Source of the DNA: Paraphysomonas bandaiensis
Taxonomy: Eukaryota; Chrysophyceae
NCBI GenBank assembly: GCA_965644295.1
Contig: CBFFRP010000302.1
Coordinates: forward strand, 1-26,109
Direction of reading: 5' to 3'
Length of the DNA stretch: 26,109 nt
In this document: positions 9,216-19,150 of the stretch, piece after piece
Layout of the letters: each line of letters begins with the position of its first letter
Position numbering within the stretch: the stretch's first letter is position 1
Notes under the pieces: generated by a model
The model's database searches: none
The model's input: the letters and a program-made list of their open reading frames with translations, nothing else
Told to the model about the DNA's origin: nothing
Made by a program: the position numbers and the translations under genes

Positions 9216-9626
9216 AAATAGTTGTCTAGATTTGATTAATTAGCAGAACTGACTCACATTTATATGCTCTTTCCTAAATTCTTCAGTTGAAGACACGTGA
9301 GTTATATTATCATATCGTATTTTTCTTGTAGTACTTATTGTATTTTGCATTTCAGTGCGCATAAAGTTGTAATTAACGTGCGTTTGTATGCACTTCTCTC
9401 GCGTAGATGCTAGTCAGAGAAGATTACAGTAATTATAACAATATAACAGTAAAACTATGCTATAAAGCATCAGAACACACTAGCAAGGTGAACAACGAAC
9501 AGGTCCTACCAAATAAATCTAAAACCCACATTAGGTTCCCTTTTATTGACAAGTACTGCATTCAGTGAGAGCATCATCAAAGCCATCTGACTTCCAACTT
9601 CCTGTCCTGACACTCCCATCGGCATA
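9216..9626. repeat. 411-bp tandem duplication, unit 1
   Basis: The segment from AAATAGTTGTCTAGATTTG to CATCGGCATA is repeated immediately at 9627-10037. The two units differ at only about two positions by eye (CAGAACACAC versus CAGAACGCAC, GCAAGGTG versus GCAAGATG). The unit contains the last 27 codons and stop of the kelch-MORN gene plus about 330 bp of its 3' flank. In this outer unit the gene end (9543-9626) is an orphan copy. Confidence 0.93.
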
Positions 9627-10037
9627 AAATAGTTGTCTAGATTTGATTAATTAGCAGAACTGACTCACATTTATATGCTCTTTCCTAAATTCTTCAGTTG
9701 AAGACACGTGAGTTATATTATCATATCGTATTTTTCTTGTAGTACTTATTGTATTTTGCATTTCAGTGCGCATAAAGTTGTAATTAACGTGCGTTTGTAT
9801 GCACTTCTCTCGCGTAGATGCTAGTCAGAGAAGATTACAGTAATTATAACAATATAACAGTAAAACTATGCTATAAAGCATCAGAACGCACTAGCAAGAT
9901 GAACAACGAACAGGTCCTACCAAATAAATCTAAAACCCACATTAGGTTCCCTTTTATTGACAAGTACTGCATTCAGTGAGAGCATCATCAAAGCCATCTG
10001 ACTTCCAACTTCCTGTCCTGACACTCCCATCGGCATA
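9627..10037. repeat. 411-bp tandem duplication, unit 2
   Basis: This is the inner unit, and it carries the working 3' end of the kelch-MORN gene. The join of the two units reads GGCATA/AAATAG, and the outer edges are TCTCG/AAATAG and GGCATA/TGTGAC. The near identity of non-coding sequence points to a recent event or an assembly artefact. Confidence 0.93.
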
Positions 10038-12144
10038 TGTGACTTGTCCAGAACCTTGTCTTTTCCCATGCGACCAACCTCCAGTGTATTCTCTTTCACG
10101 GGATGCATCGGTACATGAATCGCCAATGTTGTATGTCATTGTTCCAGTACCATGCGGTAGGTTACGATCCCATAGCCCCTCATACTTGTCTCCCCTGCGA
10201 GATTGCCACACACCTCTGCCAGATCTCATATCTCCTACCCATTTCCCTGTATACTCATCCAACGTCCCGGCTATGTGTCGTCCCTGCCCATTACGTTTTC
10301 CTCCTTTCCAAGCACCGTCATATTCACCACCATCTGGGTATCTACATACACCTTGACCCTCCGGCACACCACCCTGAATCTGGCCCGTATAAATACCACC
10401 TCCATCTAGCACCATAGTACCAATACCACAAGGGACATCCGTCGCCCACTCTCCATCATACTCTACTGCATCGTCTTCTGTTCTCCGAAGTGTACCTCGT
10501 CCGTGTCGCTTTCCCTCGCTGAATTCTCCCTCGTAAGTTGTACCGGACAGTGCATTCGTTAGCACACCCCTTCCGTGGTACACTCCATTTTTAAAGCCTC
10601 CTTTATATTGGATACTATTTCGGTGGACACTGTTTTTCTCGGCTACATCAAAGGAAGATGATAGACTTCCCTCGCCCTCATACTCACCACCGACAAACCC
10701 ACCTTCGTATACAGTGTCTCCATCAGCTGATGTCAAGGTACCATTACCTTCCTGTCGATCCTCTACCCATTCGCCCTATTCAAGCACATATATCAAGCAA
10801 ATAATACTCCGCCATGTGCCTTACTCATACCTCATAGACAGTGCCGTCAGCGAACGTCATCTTGCCTCGGCCTTGTCGCACCGCTTCTTTGTCTTCCGTT
10901 GCGGGAATCACTTCACCATCGTACACATCTCCATTCGAATATTCGATATGTACTGTGGTGTCAGATGGTAGAGAAGCAGTACTCGCAGTGGAAGGTAGTG
11001 CAGCCACGAGGTCAGAGGCAGCAGATGATTCGGTATCTAGAACGAGAACCATGGAACAAGACTCAGACCCACCAAATACCATTACAACGGCGGGATTACT
11101 CTTCTCAAGTACTTCACAAGCGCTGAATGAATAACACCTACTATCACTTGGAACTCCAGCTGTACCTCTCGGTATAAGGGATGAGGATGCCGCGGAGAAC
11201 ATTCCAGTGCCGTCTGTCGCAACCCCGAGTTCTAGAGTATCAAGCGTTAAAGGTCCTTCTTCTCCGACCCCACCAAAAATAAACAGCTTGAATCCATTCC
11301 CACCACCTTCAGTTGCAGTACAGCCGTGCAAGCATCTAGCTTCTATGGGAGATTGAAACGAAACGGAAGACCAAACAGGTTGGGGTACGGTCATTGAAGC
11401 TGATTTCTGTCCTTTGAGTAGCTTTCCTTTAGCGGGAGCTGCCTCTGGTGCAGCGCTGTCAGGCCTCTCAAGCAAAGTGGTACAGTCAAGTACCCAGATG
11501 TCATTCAAAAGCTGCGAGTTGGAATTCTTTCCCCCATGAATTATCAAGTACTGCCGGTTGGCTCCAGCAACAGAGGCTGTGTGAAACGCCCGCGGAGGTG
11601 GAGAGTCTCCATCAGTCCGAACAGCTTGAAGTGACATCGTGCCCTCGCTAGTATCACATGACTCAACATTAGGCTCCTTCAAAACAAACACATCCGAACT
11701 TAATTTTCCTTCCGCTGAGCACCCACCAAAAATCAACACTTTGTCGAATTTAGAACCCATAGAAGATGCTGTTAAGCCTTTTAATGCACAGCTAGGTTCA
11801 TTAAAAGCACTGCACTTTATACCCTCAGAAGTCAACGTGGTTACAACAACTTCTCCAAGTACCCCCTGGCATCCATCCATTCCACCAAAAGTCAGTAATT
11901 TCTCTTTTAGTACAGCAGTGGCATGATATGCTCTGTTGACGACATTGTGGGCATTCACGACAACTCCACTCCACGTCATGGTCGAAAGATCAAAGCACTG
12001 AACTCGAAGTAAGTTTTGTGGACATGAGATTCCCATTGGCATCCCACCGATTACATATGCAACTCCCTCATGTACAACACTTGATGTCCCTAGCAGATCA
12101 ATCGGACTGCCTTCAAGCTTCATCCACTCTATATATGAATCCAT
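9954..12144 (-). CDS. Kelch-MORN fusion protein, two exons, about 711 aa
   Basis: Exon 1 runs from the ATG at 12144 to 10831 and exon 2 from 10775 to the TAA at 9954, with a 55-nt intron at 10776-10830 (GTATGA...AATAG). Splicing is in phase and completes a MORN repeat exactly at a repeat border (DGTVYE/GEWVEDRQEGNG). The first part has about six kelch motifs, each with a Gly-Gly pair and an aromatic-rich end (LLTFGGMDG, VLIFGGCSAEGKLSSDVFVL, YLIIHGGKNSNSQLLNDIWV, LFIFGGVGEEG, VMVFGGSES). This is enough for a beta-propeller. From about residue 410 come about twelve MORN repeats of 23 residues (YEGEFSEGKRHGRGTL, YDGAWKGGKRNGQGR, YEGLWDRNLPHGTGTM). MORN arrays are known to bind membranes or act as scaffolds, and kelch propellers bind proteins, often actin or signalling partners. 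The likely role is a scaffold at a membrane or cytoskeletal structure. Its 3' end lies in the tandem duplication. Confidence 0.9.
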
Positions 12145-12638
12145 CGGCAATGAGATGTGACTATCCTTTACTTATCTTGACAGTTGACAGTTAGAATATC
12201 TGCTACTGTAGGATAAACATGCGCTATGGACACTGTTTCGTTAAACTCACTGCTATTCTATGCATTACTATACAGCACTCCCACTCTGTACTGTTACACG
12301 CAGTCTGCAGTTTGATATACAGCAGTATACATATACATACCCATACTGCTGTATACTGCTGTATGTACTGTACAACCATATGACTGTATCACACACACAC
12401 ATATCATAAGGATGTAACGCTTTTTAGCTGTGAAAATAAAAGACAATTTTGACTATTGTGAAATGCTATGAAAATCAACGTACTCGCGATATAACGCGAT
12501 CTCAGACCAAGAAATTGTTCTTTTTTTCGTTGAAAAGTCACTTTTCACATAAAAAATAAGGACATTTGAAAAACAAATTCTAGAAATCACAATAATTTCA
12601 CCATATCGGCAGTTCACACTCAATCTCATGTAACACGC
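12145..12638. promoter_or_regulatory. Upstream region of the kelch-MORN gene, with palindrome
   Basis: This gene-free stretch includes a 13-bp inverted repeat, TATACAGCAGTAT at 12316-12328 and ATACTGCTGTATA at 12343-12355, followed by another CTGCTGTATGTACTGTAC. A short (CA) run lies near 12392-12402. At 12485-12500 stands CGCGATATAACGCGAT, the same word as in the hairpin at 24049. The promoter of the minus-strand gene should be within the first few hundred bases. Confidence 0.5.
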
Positions 12639-12858
12639 GTTCTTAACAAAAAAAAACCTACCCACAAATCCTACCTTTTTCAAAACCTCGGTGGTGAGGT
12701 TTTGGGTTTTCGTTTTGCACCGTACTAACAAAAAAATCCTCCCCATAAACCAGAGGATTTCGAAAACCTCTGCATTCGTCCACCAGGTTTGAATATTTAA
12801 ACAGTGTACTATAGAATTACTCGATAAATCATTATTATTCGATAATATAAGGTTAAAA

Positions 12859-13303
12859 ATGGACACTTCTTCAGTTTCCAATGACATGGGCGGGTTTGTT
12901 GACCCTCAATAGGAAGCAGATATTGATGATATCGAGTCACCAACTCTTGGAACAATTGAAGGTCGAGGCTTCATCATTGACATATCAGACTTGAGTGAAG
13001 TTGTGACATAAGAAGCGTTTCGAAGAGAGACTGTTCATTGCTGTTGGTAATTCGGCTCAGTTTTCCATGGTGAGATGAATCTCAGGAGTGAGTATCTACA
13101 TAGAAACGTAGACGAGCGTCGAAGGAATACAGGCAACAATTTCTGCGCGAGAAAACGAGCAAGGAATTACGGAATACGAGATAGATCTTGCGGAGTGGGA
13201 GTTCGGAAAGCAGTTCCATCTAGCTGCGTCAATGAGAGCATCAAAGTATAGCCATGAGATAAAAGATAAACTGTTAGCCATGAAAACTATTCGTAGTTCG
13301 TAG
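12859..13303 (+). pseudogene. Coding remnant inside the inverted-arm interval
   Basis: From the ATG at 12859 a frame reads MDTSSVSNDMGGFVDPQ, then a TAG, then EADIDDIESPTLGTIEGRGF and further to a TAA near 13009. Other frames give coding-like stretches just downstream (RLFIAVGNSAQFSM) and at about 13097-13303 (ITEYEIDLAEWEFGKQFHLA to a TAG). The amino acid make-up looks like real protein, but the pieces need at least two stop bypasses or splices to join. I cannot build a clean splice model. It is best read as a decayed gene; the family is not recognised. Confidence 0.35.
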
Positions 13304-13836
13304 TATATAGTATATAGTATTCACTAGCTTCAGCTCCACCCCCATCAGTAAATTTTAATGACAGTAGTGTAAAATATGATAGCTAGGATGTTGCGAACAC
13401 TCACAGTTGGAAATGTTAACGACTGATGTGATGACTTTGCCATTATTAAAATACTTAACGATATATAACGGTAGTGAATTCAATTGTTGATAGCGTGGCG
13501 AATACATGGTAATGAAAGTGACACTATTGATAAACAAATGCAATACGTGAAGGAGGGATATGTATACAGTCACACCTATTGCAACGTGCCCCAGGGGACA
13601 TATCTGTGTTGGTCAACATTCAACATAAGGCAGCCAAAGAACTCTTGACTGGTGTCTAATATTTTGGAAGTCAATAATAATTGTTATTATCATCATTTTC
13701 AGTGTTCTACACTGTTGATTACACACAGTCTCCCTACTCAACATAGTAACACAAATCACAGTCTTTACTCTTTCAAAGGAAGGATATAGAAGGACTAAAT
13801 TATAAGTGTTACTTTTTCGGTCCTCTCCAACAAATC

Positions 13837-14170
13837 TCAGAAGATAATGTGCCATATATATATATCATGCTGCTGGGAGTAGATTTCCTCTTTCATCATA
13901 GTTAACTCATGATGAATCTTCGGTATAATCTGGGATAAGTTGTTAAAGATAAGTTTGTATCGTCGACAGAGGATCGCCAACAGAGCGATCCTGAGTTCAT
14001 TGCGATTCAGTATATACTATTCCCCATAGTACAGGTGGCATATAGTAATAGAAAAGGTTTGCTCAAATTTACCGCACTCCTTCGTCAGTGTCCAGCCCAT
14101 AATATGGATCTTCCATACCAGATACTTCTTCACCACTATCACTGTCAACGTCCTCCATTAGCACATCCAT
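13837..14170 (-). pseudogene. Possible acidic two-exon gene fragment in the same interval
   Basis: On the minus strand an ATG at 14170 starts an acidic peptide (MDVLMEDVDSDSGEEVSGME, then DPYYGLDTDEG). It can join, through an intron at 14017-14077 (61 nt, weak donor GTGCGG, acceptor AATAG), to a 59-codon open stretch at 14016-13837 that reads helical and basic (NELRIALLAILCRRYKLIFN). That frame ends just after a TA-dinucleotide run, where another frame continues (MAHYLLRFVGEDRKSN), so slippage in the run may have broken it. It may be part of a transposon gene. The family is not recognised and the donor is weak. Confidence 0.3.
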
Positions 14171-14574
14171 GGTCAAGGGCTAAACCAGTTATAATATGTG
14201 TTTAGTGTGCTCTATTTGTTATATAATATCGATTCATATGGTACATCGACCAGACCATAGGTTTTGGACCCGAGGTTTTGAAGGACCACCCGGATGGTCG
14301 TTCAAAACCTCACCCCCCCATTTTTGGGTAGGTTTTGAAAACCTCCTATGGGTAGGTTTTGTAAAAGGTAGGATTTTTCCGAGGTTTTTTGGTAGGTTTT
14401 TTTTGTTAAGAACGGCTGTAAGAATATCTTGTCGGTGTCATAGTTGTGGTCGCTTCTAAATAGTGACCATCCCTCGGCGTCGAATGTGTTCTAGAACTCA
14501 GTCATTGAACAGCAATGCACTGATATTGAACATACATCATATGAGAACAAGTGTTTAATCGAGTACTTAAATAA

Positions 14575-15514
14575 ATGCATGGTGATGAAGGATCGGAATC
14601 TAATTCCAAACGATCTGCCGACCATTGTGCGCACAGATATTCCATTACTTGGAGTGGGAGTGATTCTCAATGTGATTCAAATACTAGTGATAGTAGGATT
14701 GGCGATTCCAAAGACTGTAAACGACACACTTGTTTACCGTGTCATATGAGTGGAACTGATGGCGGATCTTTACAAGTATCAACGAAATGCGCAGATTGTG
14801 ACGAGAACGGAACTGTTTTAGCAAATGATCAGTTCTCAGACACTGACAGTGCTGAAAATAGCGGCAGGGGTGGTGGCACACAGTCAACTAAAAAAAAGAG
14901 AGAACTAATGCTACTTGTGCAGATATTACTGGCAGTTGTGGATATTTTGATCATGGTGAGGGCGATCCATCAATTGAAAATTTGTTTGCAGACATGTCTA
15001 TTGGCAATCCAGTATCTGAGCGGAGTGAAGTAAACTCAGCAATCTCAGGTAATGTGTTCAATAAATTATTGAAAAAGGATTCATTTGTATTCAGCTAGTA
15101 AACTTAACATAACGCCGGCGAAAATGACGTCATTGACTGACATGTGGCGCCGTGGCAAGCTTACGTACGGAGAAATTCCACGTTTAGTGACAGAGTCGTG
15201 GGGATGGAAACTCGCACACCCTGGACTGACTCAAGAGTTTTATTTTACATCAGAATCATTCGATGATATTGGCGTTCAGTTGTTCATATCTGGCAAATAT
15301 GATTTTCTGAAAAATTTTACTTCAGCCAGGTAGCTTCGAAATCAACACACCTGGCACGTGGTCGTTACACACATCTCACACTGTGACTGCAATATCTTCT
15401 TCTGGTGAAAGTACGATCAAGAAAGTTTACTTGGTGAAATTTCTAAGAATCATATTGTCACAAGACACAAGTTCTGATTTGACATTTCTTTCGGATTGTA
15501 TTCGCTTTTATTGA
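14575..15514 (+). CDS. Unknown four-exon gene, about 262 aa
   Basis: Proposed exons are 14575-14869, 14923-15048, 15095-15273 and 15326-15514, with introns of 53, 46 and 52 nt. All joins are in phase and the total is 263 codons ending in TGA. The middle intron is strong (GTAATG...ATTCAG). The first (GTGGTG...GTGCAG, with CTAAT before the acceptor) and third (GTTCAG...CTTCAG) have weak donors, but each restores a coding-looking frame (DITGSCGYFDHGEGDPSIEN; PGSFEINTPGTWSLHTSHTV). The first part is Ser/Asp/Cys-rich with CLPCHMSG and CADCDENG, so metal binding is conceivable. The later part (MTSLTDMWRRGKLTYGEIPR, LVTESWGWKLAHPGLTQEFY) looks folded. No family is recognised. Alternatively the gene is decaying, with frameshifts at an 8-A run (about 14890-14897) and near 15325. 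Confidence 0.5.
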
Positions 15515-15619
15515 ACCGTGCAGAAGATCTCATAGGATATGCTATTGCATGCAGAGTACTGAGTGTCATAAAGTCGTAACCGTAAAGTGCAAAGTATTTT
15601 TTGACATTAGATCAATAAC

Positions 15620-15685
15620 CTCGCTGTGGTGGTATACCCCTAAACCCTAAAGCTCGCTGTGGTGGTATACCCCTAAACCCTAAAG
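15620..15685. repeat. Two 33-bp units with telomere-like CCCTAAA
   Basis: Units at 15620-15652 and 15653-15685 are identical (CTCGCTGTGGTGGTATACCC then CTAAACCCTAAAG). Each contains two CCCTAAA-type steps, the complement of TTTAGGG. The second unit runs into GGGTATACC, making the inverted repeat GGTATACCC...GGGTATACC with CTAAACCCTAAA in the loop. Confidence 0.85.
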
Positions 15686-16379
15686 GGTATACCGGCTTAG
15701 GTATTGTGGTGTGTGTTCGCTCGCACTCCACTTATCATATTGGTTATTCACACATATTTCAATGCTATGAATCTACAGAACTCAACACTCCCACTCAGTG
15801 CAATATTTGGCTAATTATATATTATATATAATGTATAAGGGGAAAAATATACAAATAAATTCTCTACGAAACCCACCATAAGGCAAAAACCCTCCTACCT
15901 ACTTCCTCCTCTTCTTACTGGAGTTATCCATCTTTACCATCACTTGGTTTTCTCACCTAAGTTCCTGGGTCGATGATCCACAAATGGAATATGCCTTAGA
16001 CCTTAGAGTTTAGAGTATAGATATCAGCCGCCATTTGACCAGTCTTCACATGGATCAGTTCTGCTGTTCTCAGTTCTCCCTCGAGGTTACATGCTCTCTC
16101 ACCAGTGATACTTGATAGAAATGTAAATGCAGATTTAAGCTTTTAGTAATAGTAAGATGTAAGATGAATGTTTTGATTAGGGATAATGCAAAGTGATGTA
16201 CACAGTAATCCAATAATGTAAAAGAGTGAATAGTAATGCATAATGCAGAACATAACTTTCACATACACAACGGAATAGTTAGAAGTATAACTGACAATGA
16301 CGATCGTTATGATGACACTCAAGTATCTTCAATAGATACAATAATTAATTCAGTTCATGATATATATCGTTAAACATAT
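15686..16379. other. Intergenic stretch without a gene
   Basis: AT-rich sequence between the telomere-like units and the LTR-like repeat. No open frame with a coding look was found. A TAATTATATATTATATATAA run lies near 15812. Nothing else was recognised. Confidence 0.5.
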
Positions 16380-17271
16380 TGAAAGTCTTACTATTAGCAA
16401 TAGGCGTTAAAAACCTGCACCAACTTAGTAGCTAGATGAATGCTAGACAAACTAGTTAGATCTCTACCTGTAACTAATCAGTACACACTTTTTTTTTCCT
16501 ACTCTTTTATTAACTTAAGTTTTTGGTTAGTGCAATATTGACTGATTGATATTATAGGAGATATAGTAAATTTTATGATGTTGTAGCACTTTGAGTTAGG
16601 AACCTCTTCATTCACCAACATCAACATTCTGTTCTACAAATCGTATCTTTAACAGCTGCTATATTTTCAGTTTCTTTGTATACTTGTAATAGCTACTCCT
16701 ATACTGTAGTCATGTATATTCTGTATTTCATTGCTACATAGAGTACAGGATAACTACTAGTGATTGGCTTTACCAAACTTCAAGTACGCACGTAGGAGTT
16801 GGTTGTAGTTCAATATATTTAACGCTACTGAAGTTGCTTGTGCGTCGCCGCAAACACCAAGGTGCGACCACTTCCCCTCTGAGTTCTTAAAGTGAACATC
16901 CCGGATGCTTGACTTCAGCAGGCAGCCCAATACCCCGGTTACCCTTCAGGTGAGCCCTGTCCCGGATGCCCTTGAGGTGGGCCCATTCCCGGATGCCTGT
17001 TTATTCTTCAGGGCCCAAAGACGTCTACACAAGTGACACTTATTGGCTTATTGGTGTCCCTTGTACCACACAAGCATTCAGCTATGAGTGGGCAGAAGAA
17101 TATCTGCTGACTATGTTTGCGGCTCACGTTAGTTTCCCAGAGAGAATCTCCCCGGTACTTATCCCCCAGAACGCCACAAAAAGGTGCGAGTCCGACTTTG
17201 TTGAGGGCGTTGAACATTATATTTCACATATGCTATCTTATATACATATGAATCCTAATACTCCCCCTCAA
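16380..17271 (-). mobile_element. LTR-like repeat, copy A, with polypurine tract
   Basis: Read on the minus strand, TTGAGGGGGAG (17271-17261) looks like the polypurine tract that precedes a copia 3' LTR. It is followed by TATTAGGATTCATATG as the LTR start (TG expected, TA seen), and the repeat ends in CTTTCA at 16380. Most of it matches copy B (21190-21660) in reverse orientation. Copy A holds about 340 bp (16490-16830) that B lacks, and one extra unit of a short GC-rich repeat built on GCATCCGGGA near 16895-17000. No coding sequence of a retroelement follows beyond the tract, so it is probably a remnant with one LTR. Confidence 0.6.
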
Positions 17272-17786
17272 TGAAAAAATCAGTAAACTGTGGATTATAG
17301 AGGGAATATGAACTTATACACACTGAGAATAAAAACCAGAGTAGCAGCACTAGTCAATATTAGTTTTAATGTTTTAATAGTTGAAGTATATAGCAATAAT
17401 ATTGCCAGACAGAATTATATCATCAGTATTGGTGGGATCTCAATTTGGTCAAAGCATTATATATTGCACACTATTATATATTGTCACTCATATATAATAG
17501 TGTTGATATAAAGTTTTATAAACTAAAGGCACTTCTGTAAGAACTGTAGCTGGAGACTTTTCGTTTCAACACCGTCAGCTTGCGTGTGACACAGAAATCT
17601 TCGTGTTACTCAACTCACTATAATTAGGTCACAAGAAAAAGAAATATACATACAAAGATAAACTTCACAGTGATTCCAAAAAGGGTTGTACGGTTGTACT
17701 ACGAATCGGCAACGTAAGTGTATTAATAATACAATAGACATCACCCAATATAATTCAGAATATTCTACACAAAATGGCTCCTGGTG
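17272..17786. other. AT-rich stretch between LTR copy A and the membrane-protein gene
   Basis: No convincing coding sequence. If the polypurine tract call is right, part of this is the decayed internal region of the retroelement, but no reverse transcriptase or RNase H motif is visible. It also includes the 3' flank of the gene ending at 17787. Confidence 0.45.
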
Positions 17787-18698
17787 TCAGAGTGCCTTGA
17801 TTTTGATAATCAATTTTTCAACATACTGTGCACCAGAATCGAAAACTTTTCGAAGCCATGCATTAGTTGAAAGGTATACTGCTAAGAGTACTGAGAAGTG
17901 TCTAAATCGTACGCTGTAGTGATAAACCATTTTATGTGCACCTTCTCGTACAGCACTACCTTGCATCTGAAAGCATGACTGGCATTGCGGCCAGAGGTGT
18001 TGCCCAACCTTCAAATATACATCAGTAATCAACTTAGAGTACTTGTACATTACCTTAATCCGAAAAAGCTTGCGCCAAAAAGATTCGTTCATTTCATTGG
18101 CAATTTTCGTGGGGGGCATATGATCCGCTATGAATACTTTCCAACCTAAAATCTGTCGACTCCCACAGTGATGGCAGCCTATTATACGACCGATTCTGTT
18201 AACAGCTGCTCTCTGAGCAGCGGTCGCCACAGCTGAAGTGGCAGGAACTGCGCCTTTCAACCCTATCGGCAGGTTTTGGCCACGAGCGTAGGCTCCAATG
18301 GAAATAACGCTGGATGGAAATACTGTTTGGTATAAACCCATACTAAGAAGAGAATAACACACGGCTGACAAGGAGGAACGGTAGACTAATTCCTCAGAAG
18401 TCCGCACCTTAAACAGTTTATTTCTATGACCGATTCTGTCGGCTATCCTTTCACATGCCATCTGTGTTAACATACTGCTTCCTGTAACTACTGCTATACC
18501 GACTAATTTATAACCCTTTCTTCCTGAATAATAACCCAGCGACCCAAAAAACCGTTGCCAGAATGACAAGAGTCCCCAAAACACACCCACATGCGCGCAA
18601 TGAGTAACAGCACTCTTTTGAAACTTTTTATCATGAACTGCAGACTCTATCTTTGTCATAAGCAAAGTAGGCAACGATTCTAAGTCTTTTGGTACCAT
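17787..18698 (-). CDS. Membrane protein with CxxC-DH-CxxC (HNH-like) region
   Basis: The conservative start is ATG 18698 (303 codons); stop is TGA at 17787. The same frame is open 33 codons further up to 18797, where it meets TAA just inside a splice-acceptor-like TTTTTGTAACAG, so an upstream exon is likely and the N-terminus is unsettled. Numbering from 18797, hydrophobic segments lie near 69-90, 97-115, 141-168 and 300-316. Between the third and fourth are CHHC at 208-211, FIADHMPP with Asp225-His226, and PQCQSC with CxxC at 272-275. Two CxxC pairs around an Asp-His motif resemble the treble-clef zinc fold of HNH nucleases, but no further catalytic residues can be assigned, so nuclease activity is only a guess. 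I have the impression of a conserved uncharacterised eukaryotic family, unverified. It is divergent from the gene at 19151. Confidence 0.72.
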   Translation of the reverse strand: MVPKDLESLPTLLMTKIESAVHDKKFQKSAVTHCAHVGVFWGLLSFWQRFFGSLGYYSGRKGYKLVGIAVVTGSSMLTQMACERIADRIGHRNKLFKVRTSEELVYRSSLSAVCYSLLSMGLYQTVFPSSVISIGAYARGQNLPIGLKGAVPATSAVATAAQRAAVNRIGRIIGCHHCGSRQILGWKVFIADHMPPTKIANEMNESFWRKLFRIKVMYKYSKLITDVYLKVGQHLWPQCQSCFQMQGSAVREGAHKMVYHYSVRFRHFSVLLAVYLSTNAWLRKVFDSGAQYVEKLIIKIKAL

Positions 18699-19150
18699 TT
18701 CGGCTTGCACAACGAATGGACAAGTTCGTATGACTAGCCATTGTGTATCTCGACCAGCAGGAGTGAGTAAACAGCATGGTGGAGTATTGCAATTCAAAAA
18801 CTGTTACAAAAATCAATTAAATATAGCCAATGATATAGCTTCAAACATGTTTAAAACTATTTTATTGGTAGATTGTGAAGGACGGGCTACAACCTAATTT
18901 GATACGGTCAGAGGTCAGGGGTGATATAGTGATATACAGTGATATACAGTGATATACAGTGTATTTCCTATGAGTTAAGATGGAGTGACTTGAACTCAGT
19001 TTCTTAATAGTCGAACCCACTGCATACTTCACATACTTGCAGACCAAACCACAACCATACGTTAAACCCTCATGTCTAAGTCACTGTGAGTGTGCTGTTG
19101 TTAATCTTCTCTTCTAGATCCCAGTAATTGATAGTGTAAGCTTGCTCCGT
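18699..19150. promoter_or_regulatory. Divergent upstream region with short tandem repeat
   Basis: It lies between two divergent genes. GATATACAGT is repeated three times at 18931-18960, after a related GTGATATAGT at 18921-18930. The word contains ATATACAG, also found upstream of other genes here. An upstream exon of the minus-strand gene may occupy part of it. Confidence 0.5.

Larger units (their letters stand above)
12639..14413. mobile_element. Possible decayed DNA transposon with inverted ends
   Basis: The left arm at 12639-12700 starts GTTCTTAACAAAAAAAAACC and continues with CTACC, TCCTACCTTTT and AAAACCTC. The reverse complement of the right arm ending at 14413 starts GTTCTTAAC, an A run, then CCTACC, and carries the same later words. 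Similarity fades but continues inward (AAAACCTCAC, AACCTACCC). I see no clear target-site duplication next to either end. The interior, about 1.6 kb, holds coding-like remnants on both strands and no complete transposase. The arms could also belong to two independent copies of a short repeat in opposite orientation. Confidence 0.45.

Noticed and set aside
12453-12887. A 144-codon minus-strand frame
   Set aside because: It runs through the A-run arm of the inverted repeat and has the composition of AT-rich non-coding DNA.
12859-13030. Reassigned stop codons (TAG or TAA read through) as an explanation of the broken frame
   Set aside because: Other genes in the window end cleanly with TAA, TAG and TGA, so the standard code holds and decay is simpler.
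14881-14910. Frameshift at the 8-A run in the 14575 gene as proof of a pseudogene
   Set aside because: A 53-nt intron at 14870-14922 removes the run and keeps the phase, so a pseudogene is not required. The point stays open in the gene entry.
16966-17274. A 102-codon frame shared in part with 21123-21455
   Set aside because: Both lie in the LTR-like repeat. Over the best-conserved 50 codons about four of six base differences change the amino acid, so there is no sign of protein-level selection.
18980-19050. tRNA-like B-box words (GTTCAAGTC and GGTTCGA) on the minus strand
   Set aside because: The stem next to the loop does not pair and no cloverleaf can be drawn.
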